64,000 nt of DNA. It comes from Anthoceros angustus (Eukaryota > Streptophyta > Anthocerotopsida > Anthocerotales > Anthocerotaceae). Under the pieces are notes generated by a model. The model was not told where the DNA came from. It was given only the letters and a program-made list of their open reading frames with translations, and ran no database searches. Shown in pieces: positions 36,883 through 47,998 of this stretch. The position numbers were made by a program, and so were the translations under genes. The stretch spans positions 1 through 64,000 of the forward strand of contig VJWM01000281.1 of assembly GCA_010909165.1 (NCBI GenBank), given 5' to 3'. Position 1 is the first letter of the stretch, and every line of letters starts with the position of its first letter.

Positions 36883-37145
36883 CTAGTCTAGAAAAATAAT
36901 GAGTTTTGCTTTCTCATGTCTTCTTGGACCGCGTCAACCCGGTATGTAGTAGACATCGATTGGCACGCTTAGGCTATGAATATCGGTCTCAAATATTTTC
37001 ACACGCACGAGGCGACCCTGCTCGCCTTCTTGTTCAAGGTACAATACACTATTTCAAGATCGCAAAGTGGACATTTGAAAGGTCCTTGGATAGCTTTGGC
37101 ACGACTTTTGTGATTTTTGGTTTTGCCCAGCTCTTACGCACCCAT
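36883..37145 (-). pseudogene. Elf1-like copy in U5, frameshifted
   Basis: The Met is at 37143-37145, but the following GKRKS codons are shifted (TACGCACCCATG instead of TACGCTTGCCCATG). The second cysteine pair is also disrupted. Confidence 0.7.
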
Positions 37146-37792
37146 GTTTCTCAATGTCTTGTCGTGAGTTAGGCTCTTTATTTTCTTGGATCTAAAAACG
37201 AAAGGAGGCGATTACTAATTCAATACCGTATTTGTTCACACGATGGAACATATATAGTCTTTCTTTCGGTGAAATTTCTCGGTATTTATTCAAAGATATT
37301 TACAAGCCAGCTCACAAAAACCCTATTGTGGCTATCATGATGTGCAAGCTTGATCACATGTTGCTCACCCTAATAAACCCCCACGGTCCTAGTTCATGTA
37401 GTTCAAATCCGCCACTTGGCCAACTACTAGTTGAACTGCAATTCAACGTCAATTGCTGGCGAGGAGGTCTTTACTATGTAGAAAAGGTTTTTTTTTTTTG
37501 TTTTGGTTGGAAGTTTCATGCCAAAGCTGGTTAAAAAGTAACGTTTGGGTCGGACTGCTCGATGATAGTTCATACATGCCACATAAGCAATCATGCTTTA
37601 GTAGAGAAATTAATCCAAAATAGAATGGGTGTAGTTTCTCTTTGATGTAGACTAAGACTAAGCTTGAACTATCATTGAACTACTAGTTTGGCATGGACCT
37701 ATTCTCGTTTCTTTGCACTTTTGAATAGGTTTTCAAAGTTTTGGTGTTTCATACTCAAGATGGGGTATTGTTATTCTTCTTCTATTTATCTA

Positions 37793-37985
37793 TCTAGGTA
37801 CATGATGGCATCAACAAATCCATCAATTGCAAGAATGTATCCAAGCGATGGACAATAAACACCAACAATATTTTTGCCAACTTCATTGCTAGTTCTAAAT
37901 AAAGCTCCAAAACCTACATTATTTACATCGTCCTCGAAATTAGCATACAATGAGCCTAATTGTGTGTGTCACGTGAGTTTGATCT
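37793..37985 (-). pseudogene. Second conserved frame, U5 copy
   Basis: The core DNA is conserved, but the upstream segment is replaced by TGTGTGTCACGTGAG, removing the usual start. Confidence 0.35.
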
Positions 37986-39380
37986 TGGCATGCAAGTCCT
38001 TGCACTACATGTCGGTACTAGGTGCTTCTTTGGCTTGATCCCACTCCTCGTGAGGGTTTTATGAGCCTCCAATGCGCCATGTGATTATTCTATTACTTGG
38101 CCAATCACGATGATTACTTTTTGGTCTTTGCCCTTTTCTATTCTTGGAATTTTTGATCGATTTGTTGAGTAGCCTACCAACTACGGACCGTGATCCAAGG
38201 GCGAGCATAGTCTCGATGAGCTAAGCACCTAATCGATTGCTGCCGCAGCGCGCAGATGGTGGATGCAGCAAGGAGCGGCTTGCGACTAACCATAGTCGTG
38301 CTAGCCTAGGTTAACTCACTAGAGCATAGTTAGCAAACCGTAGTCAAGAACCTCGGGTTACACAAATTGGACATGGACACGGACCAAGCCGCGGGGCTAC
38401 AAGTCACACGCGCCAAGATCAAGAAGACTCTCTTCTTCATGCCCCTCGCCTCGCCATGGTCGAGGCCCTCGTCATGTGCGCTCATATATGGTATCAAAGC
38501 CTATCCATCGATGCATGCACCGATGTTTCTTGAAGATCTCAATGCACCTGGAGTGGATCAAAAGAAGGAGATATGGGAGCTTGCAACGATCGAAATGTTA
38601 GGGCTTAGGGCAGGAGCAGACAAGCCTTGTCATAGCATTAGGGCTTATCCGACTTCTAGAAAGGTAGTTAATATAAGCGGCATCCTCTGAGATGGGCACC
38701 CACAGCACGAGGAGCGCGGCAAGAGAGAGAGTCTCTTGGATCTTGGGAACGGATCAAGTAGCGCCCTTGTCCGAGCACGTGTTCAAATATTTGACTCACC
38801 TTGTTCTTGACTAGAGTATGCCTAACTCGTTAGTTGATCCTAGGTTAGTCTCTCAAGCTAAACTAAGTACATCCTATAGCTAGCTAGCTAGCCCTCGTGC
38901 TTGACTATATGGGGCGCCGCCACCCTCCGCGTGGATTAGCGCGGTGCTATGTCCATCATAGCCTCGCGATCGACTATGTCCTTCACGGTGGAGCTTGCTC
39001 AATCCGCCGTGACGATTAACAAAAGCTCATACACTCTTAAGTGCACAAGCACGAAGCAATTGTAACTATGGTTGATATAAACATAATTTCTAAGAAGGCA
39101 CAAGTTGGTCTTGAAGATGGTGTGTATCTATTCTGCACCATTCTTGCGTGCCTTTTGAGACATGTTGTATGATTCCCCAATGTGCCAAGAGATTATTCTT
39201 TTACTTGTTCAAACATGAAGATCACTTTTTGGTCTTTGCCCTCTTCCTCTTCTTGGCATTTTTGATTTGTGGAGCAACCCACTAATGTTTCATTATAACT
39301 TATTCAAAAACTTTAATCAAATCTAAAACATATACATATGTCCAAAGCGTTCTATCAACGAGGAAAATGCAAATGCTAGC

Positions 39381-39642
39381 CTAGTCTAGAAAAATAATGA
39401 GTTTTGCTTTCTCCGTCTTCTTGGACGCGTCAACCCTGTAGTAGACATCGATTGGCACGCTTAGGCTATGAATATCATCTCAAATATTTTTCACAAAGGC
39501 CATGCGAGGCGACCCTGATCGTCTTCTTGTTCAAGGTACAATACACTATTTCAAGATCGCAAAGTGGACATTTGAAAGGTCCTTGATAGCTTTGGCACGA
39601 CTTTTGTGATTTTGGTTTTGCCCAGCTCTTACGCTTGCCCAT
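39381..39642 (-). pseudogene. Elf1-like copy in U6, compensated shift then broken
   Basis: From Met (39640-39642) the frame keeps MGKRKSWAKPK, then reads SQKSCQSYQ where U7 has ITKVVPKLSK, and returns to GPFKCPLC. Two nearby indels cancel. The second cysteine pair is reduced to a single Cys and the frame ends early. Confidence 0.75.
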
Positions 39643-40290
39643 GTTTCTCAATGTCTTGTTACGTGAGTTAGGCTCTTTATTTTCTTGGGATCTAAAAAGC
39701 GAAAGGAGACGGTTACTAGGATTCAATACGTATTTGTTCACACGATGGAACATATATAGTCTTTCTTCGGTGAAATTTCTCGGTATTTATTCAAAGATAT
39801 TTACAAGCCAGCTCACAAAAACCCTATTGTGGCTATCATGATGTGCAAGCTTGATCACATGTTGCTCACCCTAATAAACCCCCACGGTCCTAGTTCATGT
39901 AGTTCAAATCCGCCACTTGGCCAACTACTAGTTGAACGCAATTCAACGGCCCGAATTGCCGGCGAGGAGGTCTTTACTATGTAGAAAAGGTTTTTTTTTT
40001 TTTTTTGGTTGGAAGTTTCATGCCAAAGCTGGTTAAAAAGTAACGTTTGGGTCGGACCGTTCGATGATAGTTCATACATGCCACATAAGCAATCATGCTT
40101 TAGTAGAAATTAATCCAAAATAGAATGGGTGTAGTTTCTCTTTGATGTAGACTAAGACTAAGCTTGAACTATCATTGAACTACTAGTTCATGGACCGTCT
40201 TAGTTCTCTTTGCACTTTTGAATAGGTTTTCAAAGTTTTGGTGTTTCATACTCAAGATGGGGTATTGTTATTCTTCTTCTATTTATCTAT

Positions 40291-40506
40291 CTAGGTACAT
40301 GATGGCATCAACAAATCCATCAATTGCAAGAATGTATCCAACGATGGACAATAAACACCAACAATATTTTTGCCAACTTCATTGCTAGTTCTAAATAAAG
40401 CTCCAAAACCTACATTATTTACATCGTCCTCGAAATTAGCATACAATGAGCCTAATTGTGTGTCTTCGTGTATGAGTAGTTGATCTTGGCATGCAAGTCC
40501 TTGCAC
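40291..40506 (-). pseudogene. Second conserved frame, U6 copy
   Basis: Open for 71 codons, but one base is missing in the ATCCAACGATGG spot, so the ending reads CPSLDTFLQLMDLL instead of CPSLGYILAIDG. Confidence 0.4.
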
Positions 40507-41645
40507 TACATGTCGGTACTAGGTGCTTCTTTGGCTTCTTGATCCCACTCCTCGTGAGACAGTTTTATGAGCCTCCAATGCGCCATGTGATTATTCTATT
40601 ACTTGGCCAATCACGATGATTACTTTTTGGTCTTTGCCCTTTTCTATTCTTGGAATTTTTGACGATTTGTTGAGTAGCCTACCAACTACGGACCGTGATC
40701 AGGGCGAGCATAGTCTCGATGAGCTAAGCACCTAATCGGTGCAGAGAGCGGCCGCACGAGATGGTGGGCTGCGGGAGGCGGCTTGCGACTAACCATAGTC
40801 GTGCTAGCCTAGGTTAACTCACTAGAGCATAGTTAGCAAACCGTAGTCAAGAACCTCGGGTTACACAAATTGGACATGGACACGGACCAAGCCGCAGGGC
40901 TACAAGTCACGCGCCAAGATCAAGAAGACTCTCTTCTTCATGCCCCTCGCCTCGCTCGCGGTCGAGGCCCTCGCCATGTGCGCTCATATATGGTATCAAA
41001 GCCTATCCATCGATGCATTGCGACCGATGTTTCTTGAAGATCTCAATGCACCGGAGTGGATCAAGAAGAGATATGGGAGCTTGCAACGATCGAGTAGGGC
41101 TTAGGGCGGGGGAGACAAGCCTTGTCATAGCATTAGGGCTTATCCAGCTAGAAAAGGTAGTTAATATAAGCGGCATCCGAGATGGGCACCCAGCACGAGG
41201 GCGCGGCAAGCTGGGAGAGTCTCTTGGATCTTGGAATTTGATAGCCGCGCCTTGTCCGAGCACGTGTTCAAATATTTGACTCACCTTGTTCTTGACTAGA
41301 GTATGCCTAACTCGTTAGTTGATCCTAGGTTAGTCTCTCAAAATAATAGACATCCTATAGCTAGCTAGCTAGCCCTCGTGCTGCGTATGGAGCCGCCACG
41401 GCCCTCGGCGATTAGGCGGCTCGGTGCTATGTCCATCATAGCCTCGCGATCGACTATGTCCTTCACGGTGGAGCTTGCTCAATCCGCCGTGACGATTAAC
41501 AAAAGCTCATACACTCTTAAGTGCACAAGCACGAAGCAATTGTAACTATGGTTGATATAAACATAATTTCTAAGAAGGCACAAGTTGGTCTTGAAGATGG
41601 TGGTCTTGTATTCACGGCACCATTCTTGCGTGCCTTTTGAGACAT

Positions 41646-41775
41646 GTTGTATGATTCCCCAATGTGCCAAGAGATTATTCTTTTACTTGTTCAAACATGA
41701 AGATCACTTTTTGGTCTTTGCCCTCTTCCTCTTCTTGGCATTTTCGGCTGATTTGTGGAGCAACCCACTAATGTT
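41646..41775. repeat. Segment P1, paralogous to P2 in the same unit
   Basis: P1 (41646-41775) and P2 (about 43066-43175) are direct repeats of about 110-130 bp at roughly 75% identity by eye. They share GATTATTCT-TTACTTG and ACTTTTTGGTCTTTGCCC. The pair recurs in each unit about 1.4 kb apart, flanking the Elf1-like gene and the second minus frame. Confidence 0.6.
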
Positions 41776-41871
41776 TCATTATAACTTATTTCAAAAACTT
41801 TAATCAAATCCAAAACATATACATATGTCCAAACAGGTTCAAATCAGCGTGAGGAAAATGCAAATGCTAGC

Positions 41872-42147
41872 CTAGTCTAGAAAAATAATGAGTTTTGCTT
41901 TCTCACCGTCTTCTTGGACCGCGTCAACCCAGCTGTAGTAGACATCGATTGGCACGCTTAGGCTATGAATATCAGTCTCAAAATATTTTTCACAGGCGTC
42001 GCACGAGGCCTGACCCCTGTTCGTCTTCTTGTTCAAGGTACAATACACTATTTCAAGATCGCAAAGTGGACATTTGAAAGGTCCTTTAGATAGCTTTGGC
42101 ACGACTTTTGTGATTTTTGGTTTTGCCCAGCTCTTACGCTTGCCCAT
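41872..42147 (-). CDS. Elf1-like transcription elongation factor (zinc ribbon), intact in U7
   Basis: A 91-residue open frame with start ATG at 42145-42147. It opens MGKRKSWAKP, the basic start of the Elf1/ELOF1 family. It has two zinc-binding pairs, CPLC (residues 26-29) and CDAC (49-52), and then SVPIDVYYSWVDAVQ (65-79), which fits the family's 'PIDVY..WIDACE' end. Elf1 is a small nuclear protein that binds RNA polymerase II and helps it through chromatin. The length is slightly above the usual 80-85 residues, and the extra C-terminal residues after EDGEKAK look like read-through. The middle is well diverged from typical plant Elf1, but all four cysteines are kept. There is no intron. An in-frame upstream extension to 42243 exists, but the family start is the Met at MGKRKS. 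It sits inside a retrotransposon-derived array unit, so it may be a captured copy. Whether it is expressed cannot be told. Confidence 0.8.
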   Translation of the reverse strand: MGKRKSWAKPKITKVVPKLSKGPFKCPLCDLEIVYCTLNKKTNRGQASCDACEKYFETDIHSLSVPIDVYYSWVDAVQEDGEKAKLIIFLD

Positions 42148-42250
42148 GTTTCTCAATGTCTTGTTACTGTGAGTTAGGCTCTTTATTTTCTTGGGATCTA
42201 AAAACGAAGGAGACATTACTGATTCAATACCGTATTTGTTCACGATGGAA

Positions 42251-42260
42251 CATATATAGT
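42251..42260 (-). promoter_or_regulatory. TATA-like site upstream of the Elf1-like frame
   Basis: The minus strand reads ACTATATATG about 104 bases upstream of the Elf1-like ATG. The site is conserved in most units (for example near 34740, 39750, 44730 and 59300). It could be a minimal promoter, but a TATA-like word in AT-rich DNA is weak evidence. Confidence 0.3.
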
Positions 42261-42488
42261 CTTTCTTTCGGTGAAATTTCTCGGTATTTATTCAAAGATA
42301 TTTACAAGCCAGCTCACAAAAACCCTATTGTGGCTATCATGATGTGCAAGCTTGATCACATGTTGCTCACCCTAATAAACCCCCAGTCCTAGTTCATGTA
42401 GTTCAAATCCGCCACTTGGCCAACTACTAGTTGAACGCAATTCAACGGCCTTGAATTGCCTGAGGAGGTCTTTACTATGTAGAAAAGG

Positions 42489-42503
42489 TTTTTTTTTTTT
42501 TTT
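42489..42503 (-). repeat. Poly-T tract (poly-A on minus strand), one per unit
   Basis: AAAAGG is followed by a T run and then GGTTGGAAG in each unit. Run length varies from about 9 (U1, U11) to about 16 (U4). On the minus strand it is a poly-A tract lying between the second conserved frame and the Elf1-like gene. Confidence 0.75.
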
Positions 42504-42790
42504 GGTTGGAAGTTTCATGCCAAAGTTAAAAGTAACGTTTGGGTCGGACCGTTCGATGATAGTTCATACATGCCACATAAGCAATCATGCTTTAGTAGAG
42601 AAATTAATCCAAAATAGAATGGGTGTAGTTTCTCTTTGATGTAGACTAAGACTAAGCTTGAACTATCATTGAACTACTAGTTTGGCATGGACCTTTTCAT
42701 CAGTTCTCTTTGCACTTTTGAATAGGTTTTCAAAGTTTTGGTGTTTCATACTCAAGATGGGGTATTGTTATTCTTCTTCTATTTATCTAT

Positions 42791-42997
42791 CTAGGTACAT
42801 GATGGCATCAACAAATCCATCAATTGCAAGAATGTATCCAACGATGGACAATAAACACCAACAATATTTTTGCCAACTTCATTGCTAGTTCTAAATAAAG
42901 CTCCAAAACCTACATTATTTACATCGTCGAAATTAGCATACAATGAGCCTAATTGTGTGTCTTCGTATGTGGGGGCGTAGTTGATCTTGGCATGCAA
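42791..42997 (-). pseudogene. Second conserved frame, U7 copy
   Basis: It has the same one-base loss and LDTFLQLMDLL ending as U6, plus loss of one residue in NFEDDV (NFDDV). Confidence 0.4.
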
Positions 42998-44369
42998 GTC
43001 CTTGCACTACATGTCGTTAGGTGCTTCTTTGGCTTCTTGATCCCACTCCTCGTGAGAGTTTTATGAGCCTCCAATGCGCCATGTGATTATTCTATTACTT
43101 GGCCAATCACGATGATTACTTTTTGGTCTTTGCCCTTTTCTATTCTTGGAATTTTGGTGATTTGTTGAGTAGCCTACCAACTACGGACCGTGATCCAAGG
43201 GCGAGCATAGTCTCGATGAGCTAAGCACCTAATCGTGCGAGCAAGCCGCGAGATGGTGGACTGCGGCAAAGGCGGCTTGCGACTAACCATAGTCGTGCTA
43301 GCCTAGGTTAACTCACTAGAGCATAGTTAGCAAACCGTAGTCAAGAACCTCGGGTTACACAAATTGGACATGGACACGGACCAAGCGCGGGGCTACAAGT
43401 CACACGCCAAGATCAAGAAGACTCTCTTCTTCATGCCCCTCGCCTCGCTCGCGGTCGAGGCCCTCGCCATGTGCGCTCATATATGGTATCAAAGCCTATC
43501 CATCGATCATTGCGACCGATGTTTCTTGAAGATCTCAATGCACCGGAGTGGATCAAAAGAAGGAGATATGGGAGCTTGCAACGATCGAGCGTTAGGGCTT
43601 AGGGCGACGGGCAAGCCTTGTCATAGCATTAGGGCTTATCCACTTCTAGAAAGGTAGTTAATATAAGCGGCATCCTACGAGATGGGCACCCACGAGGCAC
43701 GCAGGGCCGGGGGAGAGTCTCTTGGATCTTGGGAACGGATGAAGTAGCGCCTTGTCCGAGCACGTGTTCAAATATTTGACTCACCTTGTTCTTGACTAGA
43801 GTATGCCTAACTCGTTAGTTGATCCTAGGTTAGTCTCTCAAGCTAACTGTACATCCTATAGCTAGCTAGCTAGCCCTCGTGCTTGCGACTATGTCGGACG
43901 CCGCCACGCCCTCCGGCCGGATTAGCGGCTCTGCTATGTCCATCATAGCCTCGCCATCGACTATGTCCTTCACGGTGGAGCTTGCTCAATCCGCCGTGAT
44001 TAACAAAAGCTCATACACTCTTAAGTGCACAAGCACGAAGCAATTGTAACTATGGTTGATATAAACATAATTTCTAAGAAGGCACAAGTTGGTCTTGAAG
44101 ATGGTGTGTCGTATTCTGCACCATTCTTGCGTGCCTTTTGAGACATGTTGTATGATTCCCCAATGTGCCAAGAGATTATTCTTTTACTTGTTCAAACATG
44201 AAGATCACTTTTTGGTCTTTGCCCTCTTCCTCTTCTTGGCATTTTCGGGTGATTTGTGGAGCAACCCACTAATGTTTCATTATAACTTATTTCAAAAACT
44301 TTAATCAAATCCAAAACATATACATATGTCCAAACAGTTCAAATCGGTGAGGAAAATGCAAATGCTAGC

Positions 44370-44628
44370 CTAGTCTAGAAAAATAATGAGTTTTGCTTTC
44401 TCACCGTCTTCTTGGACCGCCAACCCGTAGTAGACATCGATTGGCACGCTTAGGCTATGAATATCGTCTCAAATATTTTTCACGGCGTGCGCAGGCGACC
44501 CCCTTCGTCTTCTTGTTCAAGGTACAATACACTATTTCAAGATCGCAAAGTGGACATTTGAAAGGTCCTTGATAGCTTTGGCACGACTTTTGTGATTTTG
44601 GTTTTGCCCAGCTCTTACGCTTGCCCAT
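44370..44628 (-). pseudogene. Elf1-like copy in U8, compensated shift then broken
   Basis: It has the same compensated SQKSCQSYQ segment as U6, which suggests a shared variant. CPLC is kept, the second cysteine pair is lost (CARREK in place of CDACEK), and the frame ends at a stop soon after. Confidence 0.75.
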
Positions 44629-45264
44629 GTTTCTCAATGTCTTGTTCGTGAGTTAGGCTCTTTATTTTCTTGGGATCTAAAAACGAAAGGAGATTACTAG
44701 GATTCAATACCGTATTTGTTCACGATGGAACATATATAGTCTTTCTTTCGGTGAAATTTCTCGGTATTTATTCAAAGATATTTACAAGCCAGCTCACAAA
44801 AACCCTATTGTGGCTATCATGATGTGCAAGCTTGATCACATGTTGCTCACCCTAATAAACCCCACGGTCCTAGTTCATGTAGTTCAACCGCCACTTGGCC
44901 AACTACTAGTTGAACTGCAATTCACGCTTGAATTGCCCGGCGAGGTCTTTACTATGTAGAAAAGGTTTTTTTTTTTTTTTGGTTGGAAGTTTCATGCCAA
45001 AGTCGGTTAAAAGTAACGCTTTGGGTCGGACCGTTCGATGATAGTTCATACATGCCACATAAGCAATCATGCTTTAGTAGAGAAATTAATCCAAAATAGA
45101 ATGGGTGTAGTTTCTCTTTGATGTAGACTAAGACTAAGCTTGAACTATCATTGAACTACTAGTTTGGCATGGACCTCTCTAAGCGTTCTCTTTGCACTTT
45201 TGAATAGGTTTTCAAAGTTTTGGTGTTTCATACTCAAGATGGGGTATTGTTATTCTTCTTCTAT

Positions 45265-45492
45265 TTATCTATCTAGGTACATGATCGCATCAACAAATCC
45301 ATCAATTGCAAGAATGTATCCAATCGATGGACAATAAACACCAACAATATTTTTGCCAACTTCATTGCTAGTTCTAAATAAAGCTCCAAAACCTACATTA
45401 TTTACATCGTCCTCGAAATTAGCATACAATGAGCCTAATTGTGTGTCTTCGTGATATGGGCGTAGTTGATCTTGGCATGCAAGTCCTTGCAC
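45265..45492 (-). CDS. Second conserved minus-strand frame of the array, U8 copy
   Basis: A frame of 75 codons. Its best part reads QLGSLYANFEDDVNNVGFGA, then LFRTSNEVGKNIVGVYCPSI and GYILAIDGFVDAIMYLDR before the stop. I do not recognise the family. The composition looks like a globular protein fragment, and it lies on the same strand as the Elf1-like gene, upstream of it, with a poly-A tract (minus strand) between them. It may be the last exon or 3' end of a captured gene. Because the DNA here is almost identical between units, an open frame in several copies is not proof of selection. Confidence 0.4.
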   Translation of the reverse strand: MQGLACQDQLRPYHEDTQLGSLYANFEDDVNNVGFGALFRTSNEVGKNIVGVYCPSIGYILAIDGFVDAIMYLDR

Positions 45493-46873
45493 TACATGTC
45501 GGTGCTAGGTGCTTCTTTGGCTTCTTGATCCCACTCGTGAGACAGTTTTATGAGCCTCCAATGCGCCATGTGATTATTCTATTACTTGGCCAATCACGAT
45601 GATTACTTTTTGGTCTTTGCCCTTTTCTATTCTTGGAATTTTTGACGATTTGTTGAGTAGCCTACCAACCACGGACCGTGATCCAAGGGCGAGCATAGTC
45701 TCGATGAGCTAAGCACCTAATCGATGCGAGACAGCACCGCGAGATGGTGGACTGCGGCAAAGGCGGCTTGCGACTAACCATAGTCGTGCTAGCCTAGGTT
45801 AACTCACTAGAGCATAGTTAGCAAACCGTAGTCAAGAACCTCGGGTTACACAAATTGGACATGGACACGGACCAAGCCGCAGGGCTACAAGTCACACGCC
45901 AAGATCAAGAAGACTCTCTTCTTCATGCCCCTCGCCTCGCTCGCGGTCGAGGCCCTCGTCATGTGCGCTCATATATGGTATCAAAGCCTATCCATCGATC
46001 ATTGGCGATGTTTCTTGAAGATCTCAATGCAATCGGAGTGGATCAAAAGAAGGAGATATGGGAGCTTCGATACGATCGGTTGTTAGGGCTTAGGGCGTGA
46101 ACGGAGCAAGCCTTGTCATAGCATTAGGGCTTATCCAAACTAGAAAGGTAGTTAATATAAGCGGCATCCTACGAGATGGGCACCCACAGCACGAGGAGCG
46201 TCAAGGCGAGAGAGTCTCTTGGATCTTGGGAACGGATCAAGTAGCCGCGCCTTGTCCGAAACGTGTTCAAATATTTGACTCACCTTGTTCTTGACTAGAG
46301 TATGCCTAACTCGTTAGTTGATCCTAGGTTAGTCTCTCAAGCTAACTGTACATCCTATAGCTAGCTAGCTAGCCCTCGTGCTTCGCCTATGTCGGACGCC
46401 GCCACGGCCCTCGGCGGGATTAGGCGGCTCGGTGCTATGTCCATCATAGCCTCGCGATCGACTATGTCCTTCACGGGAGCTTGCTCAATCCGCCGTGATG
46501 ATTAACAAAAGCTCATACACTCTTAAGTGCACAAGCACGAAGCAATTGTAACTATGGTTGATATAAACATAATTTCTAAGAAGGCACAAGTTGGTCTTGA
46601 AGATGGTCTGCGTCGTATTCTGGCACCATTCTTGCGTGCCTTTTGAGACATGTTGTATGATTCCCCAATGTGCCAAGAGATTATTCTTTTACTTGTTCAA
46701 ACATGAAGATCACTTTTTGGTCTTTGCCCTCTTCCTCTTCTTGGCATTTTCGGCTGATTTGTGGAGCAACCCACTAATGTTTCATTATAACTTATTTCAA
46801 AAACTTTAATCAAATCCAAAACATATACATATGTCCAAACAGTTCAAATCAGCGTGAAAATGCAAATGCTAGC

Positions 46874-47136
46874 CTAGTCTAGAAAAATAATGAGTTTTGC
46901 TTTCTCACGTCTTCTTGGACCGCGTCAACCCAGTAGTAGACATCGATTGGCACGCTTAGGCTATGAATATCGCCTCAAATATTTTTCACAGGCGTCGCCG
47001 CGAGGCGACTCGCTCGCCTTCTTGTTCAAGGTACAATACACTATTTCAAGATCGCAGTGGACATTTGAAAGGTCCTTCGATAGCTTTGGCACGACTTTTG
47101 TGATTTTGGTTTTGCCCAGCTCTTACGCTTGCCCAT
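46874..47136 (-). pseudogene. Elf1-like copy in U9, frameshifted
   Basis: The Met is at 47134-47136. Indels in the Lys-rich start and in the GGCGTCGCCGCGAGGC region break the frame, while the sequence between these spots matches U7 almost exactly. Confidence 0.7.
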
Positions 47137-47782
47137 GTTTCTCAATGTCTTGTTAATGAGTTAGGCTCTTTATTTTCTTGGGATCTAAAAACGAAAGGAG
47201 GCAGTTACTAGGATTCAATACCGTATTTGTTCACACGATGGAACATATATAGTCTTTCTTTCGTGAAATTTCTCGGTATTTATTCAAAGATATTTACAAG
47301 CCAGCTCACAAAACCCTATTGTGGCTATCATGATGTGCAAGCTTGATCACATGTTGCTCACCCTAATAAACCCCACGGTCCTAGTTCATGTAGTTCAAAT
47401 CCGCCACTTGGCCAACTACTAGTTGAACTGCAATTCAACGGCCGATGCGAGGAGGTCTTTACTATGTAGAAAAGGTTTTTTTTTTTTTTTTGGTTGGAAG
47501 TTTCATGCCAAAGTCTGGTTAAAAGTAACGCTTTGGGTCGGACCGTTCGATGATAGTTCATACATGCCACATAAGCAATCATGCTTTAGTAGAGAAATTA
47601 ATCCAAAATAGAATGGGTGTAGTTTCTCTTTGATGTAGACTAAGACTAAGCTTGAACTATCATTGAACTACTAGTTTGGCATGGACCTCGTCTAATCCGA
47701 TCGTTCTCTTTGCACTTTTGAATAGGTTTTCAAAGTTTTGGTGTTTCATACTCAAGATGGGGTATTGTTATTCTTCTTCTAT

Positions 47783-47998
47783 TTATCTATCTAGGTACAT
47801 GATCGGCATCAACAAATCCATCAATTGCAAGAATGTATCCAACGATGGACAATAAACACCAACAATATTTTTGCCAACTTCATTGCTAGTTCTAAATAAA
47901 GCTCCAAAACCTACATTATTTACATCGTCCTCGAAATTAGCATACAATGAGCCTAATTGTGTGTCTTCAGATATGTGGGCGTAGTTTGATCTTGGCAT
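47783..47998 (-). pseudogene. Second conserved frame, U9 copy
   Basis: LDTFLQLMDLL ending as in U6 and U7, returning to MYLDR by a compensating indel in GTACATGATCGGCATC. Confidence 0.4.

Larger units (their letters stand above)
36161..38671. repeat. Array family A, unit U5
   Basis: Uninterrupted unit of about 2,511 bp. The minus-strand LTR is 36161-36505. The poly-T tract near 37489 is interrupted by a G. Confidence 0.92.
38672..41164. repeat. Array family A, unit U6
   Basis: Uninterrupted unit of about 2,493 bp. The minus-strand LTR is about 38672-39014. P1 has lost the CGGCTG of GCATTTTCGGCTGATTTG. Confidence 0.92.
41165..43661. repeat. Array family A, unit U7 (reference copy)
   Basis: Uninterrupted unit of about 2,497 bp carrying the one fully open Elf1-like frame. 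LTR(-) 41165-41493, P1 41646-41775, Elf1-like CDS 41872-42147, TATA-like site 42251-42260, poly-T about 42489-42503, second minus frame 42791-42997, P2 about 43066-43175, plus-strand LTR-like DNA about 43265-43483, PBS-like 43484-43495, leader to 43661. Confidence 0.92.
43662..46155. repeat. Array family A, unit U8
   Basis: Uninterrupted unit of about 2,494 bp. LTR(-) is about 43662-43999. It has the best version of the second minus frame (45265-45492). Confidence 0.92.

Noticed and set aside
45855-46100. Plus-strand frame starting MDMDTDQAAGLQVTR next to the PBS-like word
   Set aside because: It crosses the LTR-like/PBS/leader boundary and changes frame in every unit. It is best explained as non-coding leader sequence.
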